Shown here: positions 61,967-64,000 of the stretch, one piece after another | Layout: every line of letters begins with the position of its first letter | Numbering within the stretch: the first letter of the stretch is position 1 | NCBI GenBank assembly: GCA_945643635.1 | Contig: CALZFC010000020.1 | Span: 5,395,001-5,459,000 of the forward strand | Reading direction: 5' to 3' | Source of the DNA: Allodiplogaster sudhausi | Taxonomy: Eukaryota; Nematoda; Chromadorea; Rhabditida; Diplogasteridae | DNA: 64,000 nucleotides | Translations under genes and position numbers: made by a program | The notes under the pieces: model-generated | What the model was told of the DNA's origin: nothing | Databases searched by the model: none | What the model saw: the letters and a program-made list of their open reading frames with translations, nothing else

Positions 61967-64000
61967 AATGCCGATCATTCCGTTGCCCCTCATTTCGTCC
62001 CTCCAGACCCCTTTCTGCTGCAGCTGTTAAATCATATCTGCTTTTCGTCAGGGCCGAGAAAATAGAAGGCAAATTTCTGAGAAAGGCCAACGGCCAAGGC
62101 CAATTTGCCTTTTTGGTGGTTGCGTGCCTTCGCTGATTTGATGTCTTGGAATCCGCTCAAGTCGTTTACTTCAGGCACTGTGTTAAGACCAGCAAAGAAT
62201 GGAGAGCGAGGGAGATAGAGAGAGAGATAGGAAGAGAGGGAGAGAGAAGCAGAGGGATAGAAAGAGAGGGAGAGAGAAACGAGAAGAAGAGATGGCTGAT
62301 TTCCTTCCGGCAGTCGTTGGTGCCTTTGGGGACTTTTTCTCTAACAAATTCCTATGCTCTTCTCCGAAATCGTCCCCCACTCATTCGTTCTCTCCCAGCT
62401 CGTTTTCTACAGTTGGTTGTTGTAGTTAGCCTTCTTTCTTTCTCTTTCTCCTCCCCCCCCCTCCCTTGCTCTGTCTTACATTCCTTCCCCTCTCCCCCCC
62501 CCCCCCTCTATCTCCCCTCTCTCAATTCTTTCAATGATTCTACCCTTGCACGCATCATTAGAGCCGAGCCAACAGCATTCTTCAAAACGGGGGGAGAATC
62601 TGATATCGTTTCTCCAGTATCCCTTACTCGATTTCTCTCTTTAGAACTCATGTTCTCTCCCACTCTCGACATCTCTCTCTCTCTCTCTCGCTCTCCCTCT
62701 CTCTCTCTCTCTCTCTCTCCTCTCTTTCTCTGTGTTTATCTCTAGCTTTTTCTCTATCTTTCCGTCTGTTCCTCTTTCTAATACTCTTTCTCTTTCTCCT
62801 CTTCGAGAATGCATAAACGAAAAGGCAGACGGGGAACCAATTGCCGAGAAGAAGTGCATAAACAACTGAATGATTGTTATGAAGCAGCAAACTTATCCGG
62901 GCTCACATCAATTCTGAATCGGAATTGACATTACCACTGGTTGATTGATGGAATAATCAGACAGCACTGATTTGATTTACTGGAAAGCTGAAGATCAAGC
63001 AAGTACAAGAATGAGTTATAAAAAGGGAATGATGGACAAATCTGGTATTCCAGGCGCCAGCGAGCCTTGTGGAAAAGCGCGAACTTCAACGGATTCGCAC
63101 ACGAAGGCCCTTGCCGTTTACGACAAAGGCAGCAAACTCATCGAGTGCACCAGTCTCTATCAGGCGAATCTTCCTCTTTGATGAACACACTTCTTTCTTC
63201 CTCATCGATATCACTATTTCTCAATACTCGCACTTATTTTCGCAGTTCATTCTTTCGTCTTTGAGATAGTATCACAACTTTTTTAAATACTGTATGCGTT
63301 TTTAGGGTCGCTGTCGCTTGAGAAATCTCCACAACATCACAGAAACTCTTGTTGAATCGTCTCGATTACTCGCCAATGATGCTGATTCTTCTGCCGTGGT
63401 TTGTTATCTTTTCTCGTTTCAATATTTATTCATGTAATTCATTTCGGTTAATCTTTGTTACTCATTTTCTCTATCACATTGTTCAAGATTGTACTTTCAC
63501 TTTAACTCTGGTTCTAATGAATAGAAAGCAGCCTTTTATCATATTGTACATTTGATTAGGTTCCTTTTTTATTTGTGTGATAATAGCTGACTGTAAGGTG
63601 TTCGTGGGGAGCGGGCCGTCACGGGAACCGGCACTGTACGTGGCTTCTACCTTCGTTGGTGGCGGCGCCTACCGAGACGACATCCCTGCCATTTCCTCAA
63701 GAAGTCTCATATCCAAGGCCGAGTTCTCACTCTCCCATTCCAATGTCAACTCGCAGAGCAGCGTCTTCATCGAGCGAAAATACCGCGAGAGCTTCAAGTC
63801 TGATCATTCATTTTTTTTAGTTCATAGTTGTCTTGAAAAGTTTTAAACACAAAGTCTCGTTACGCAGTGGCAGTGTGTATTCGTTTGATTCATATTTAAT
63901 TAGAATAACGAGATTTAGTTACCTCAGTCGATGATATACGGTTTTTTTGCTTTAGAAGCTTGGTAAATAAAAAAAAGGTTGGATTTGCAGAGTGGAGTAC
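60326..64000 (+). CDS. Plexin, N-terminal sema domain (5' part; runs off the right edge)
   Basis: Five exons: 60326-60598, 60839-60968, 63054-63163, 63306-63398 and 63598-63797, all in phase. The first encodes a hydrophobic signal sequence and the start of the sema domain, FPNPHKGFPFEKM. The rest read TTRLYVGGVNHLYDLHSHDL, VTGPKEDSVDC, DSHTKALAVYDKGSKLIECT, SLYQGRCRLRNLHNI, VFVGSGPSREPALYVASTFV and YRDDIPAISSRSL. These match blades 1-3 of plexin sema domains (YVGAVNRVYxL, TGPxxDxxxC, DxxxxxLLxCGSLYQGxCxLRNL, FVGPGPxxEPxLYVATTW, PYRNDVPAISSRSL). Plexins are semaphorin receptors in axon guidance. The 2.1-kb intron 60969-63053 is full of CT/GA tracts, and the intron after 63163 has a GC donor. 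Whether it is a plexin A or B type cannot be told from this part. Confidence 0.9.
61000..62740. repeat. CT/GA microsatellites in the plexin intron
   Basis: CT tracts at about 61000-61028, 61218-61253, 61386-61442, 61890-61965 and 62680-62738 and GA tracts at 61618-61685 and 62205-62285, all within one intron. Alternating polarity means transcripts could form internal duplexes. Confidence 0.9.

Overview
This window is eukaryotic and most likely from a nematode. The genes are split by many short introns. The Ras protein carries a Glu-Glu switch-I start, Asp at residue 11 and a central segment that I recognise as closest to nematode LET-60, and one small two-span membrane protein has a Cys pattern I associate with a nematode-restricted family. 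Gene content (Ras, CPSF30, PCGF RING finger, V-ATPase A, TMEM115, SWEET, anoctamin, SORBS, plexin) is ordinary metazoan housekeeping and signalling. The species cannot be fixed from the sequence, and nothing here is bacterial or viral.

Layout. 1-2.9 kb: 3' part of an ankyrin-repeat protein on the minus strand. 3.7-7.4 kb: NOP9-like Pumilio-repeat protein (-). 8.5-9.7 kb: Ras/LET-60 (-). 10.7-20.9 kb: a tight run of four plus-strand genes, CPSF30, a PCGF3/5-type RING-RAWUL protein, V-ATPase subunit A and TMEM115, spaced 181, 259 and 702 bp apart. 21.8-23.5 kb: two transposable elements with intact target-site duplications, one of them carrying a remnant of MULE transposase. 23.9-26.9 kb: SWEET sugar transporter (-). 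30.7-35.0 kb: ANO10/TMEM16K-type anoctamin (-) that contains an in-frame stop and a frameshift as given. 37.6-38.2 kb: small two-span membrane protein (+). 39.6-48.1 kb: SORBS/vinexin-type SoHo plus triple SH3 adaptor (+). 48.9-49.6 kb: RWD-domain protein (-). 49.6-51.8 kb: very large inverted-repeat element with a tRNA-like module in each arm. 52-60.3 kb: repeat-rich DNA with no gene I can support. 60.3 kb to the right edge: 5' part of a plexin gene (+).

The most obvious feature of the DNA is the density of (GA)n/(CT)n microsatellites, dozens of tracts of 30 to more than 200 bp in introns and spacers. They create many spurious Ser/Leu-rich or Arg/Glu-rich open frames, which I have ignored.

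I found no convincing undescribed multi-gene system. The most interesting material is the transposable-element set (hAT-like elements with 8-bp duplications, a MULE-type fold-back with a 9-bp duplication, and the giant inverted repeat), several GC-AG introns proven by reading frame, and frame lesions that could be real decay or assembly error.
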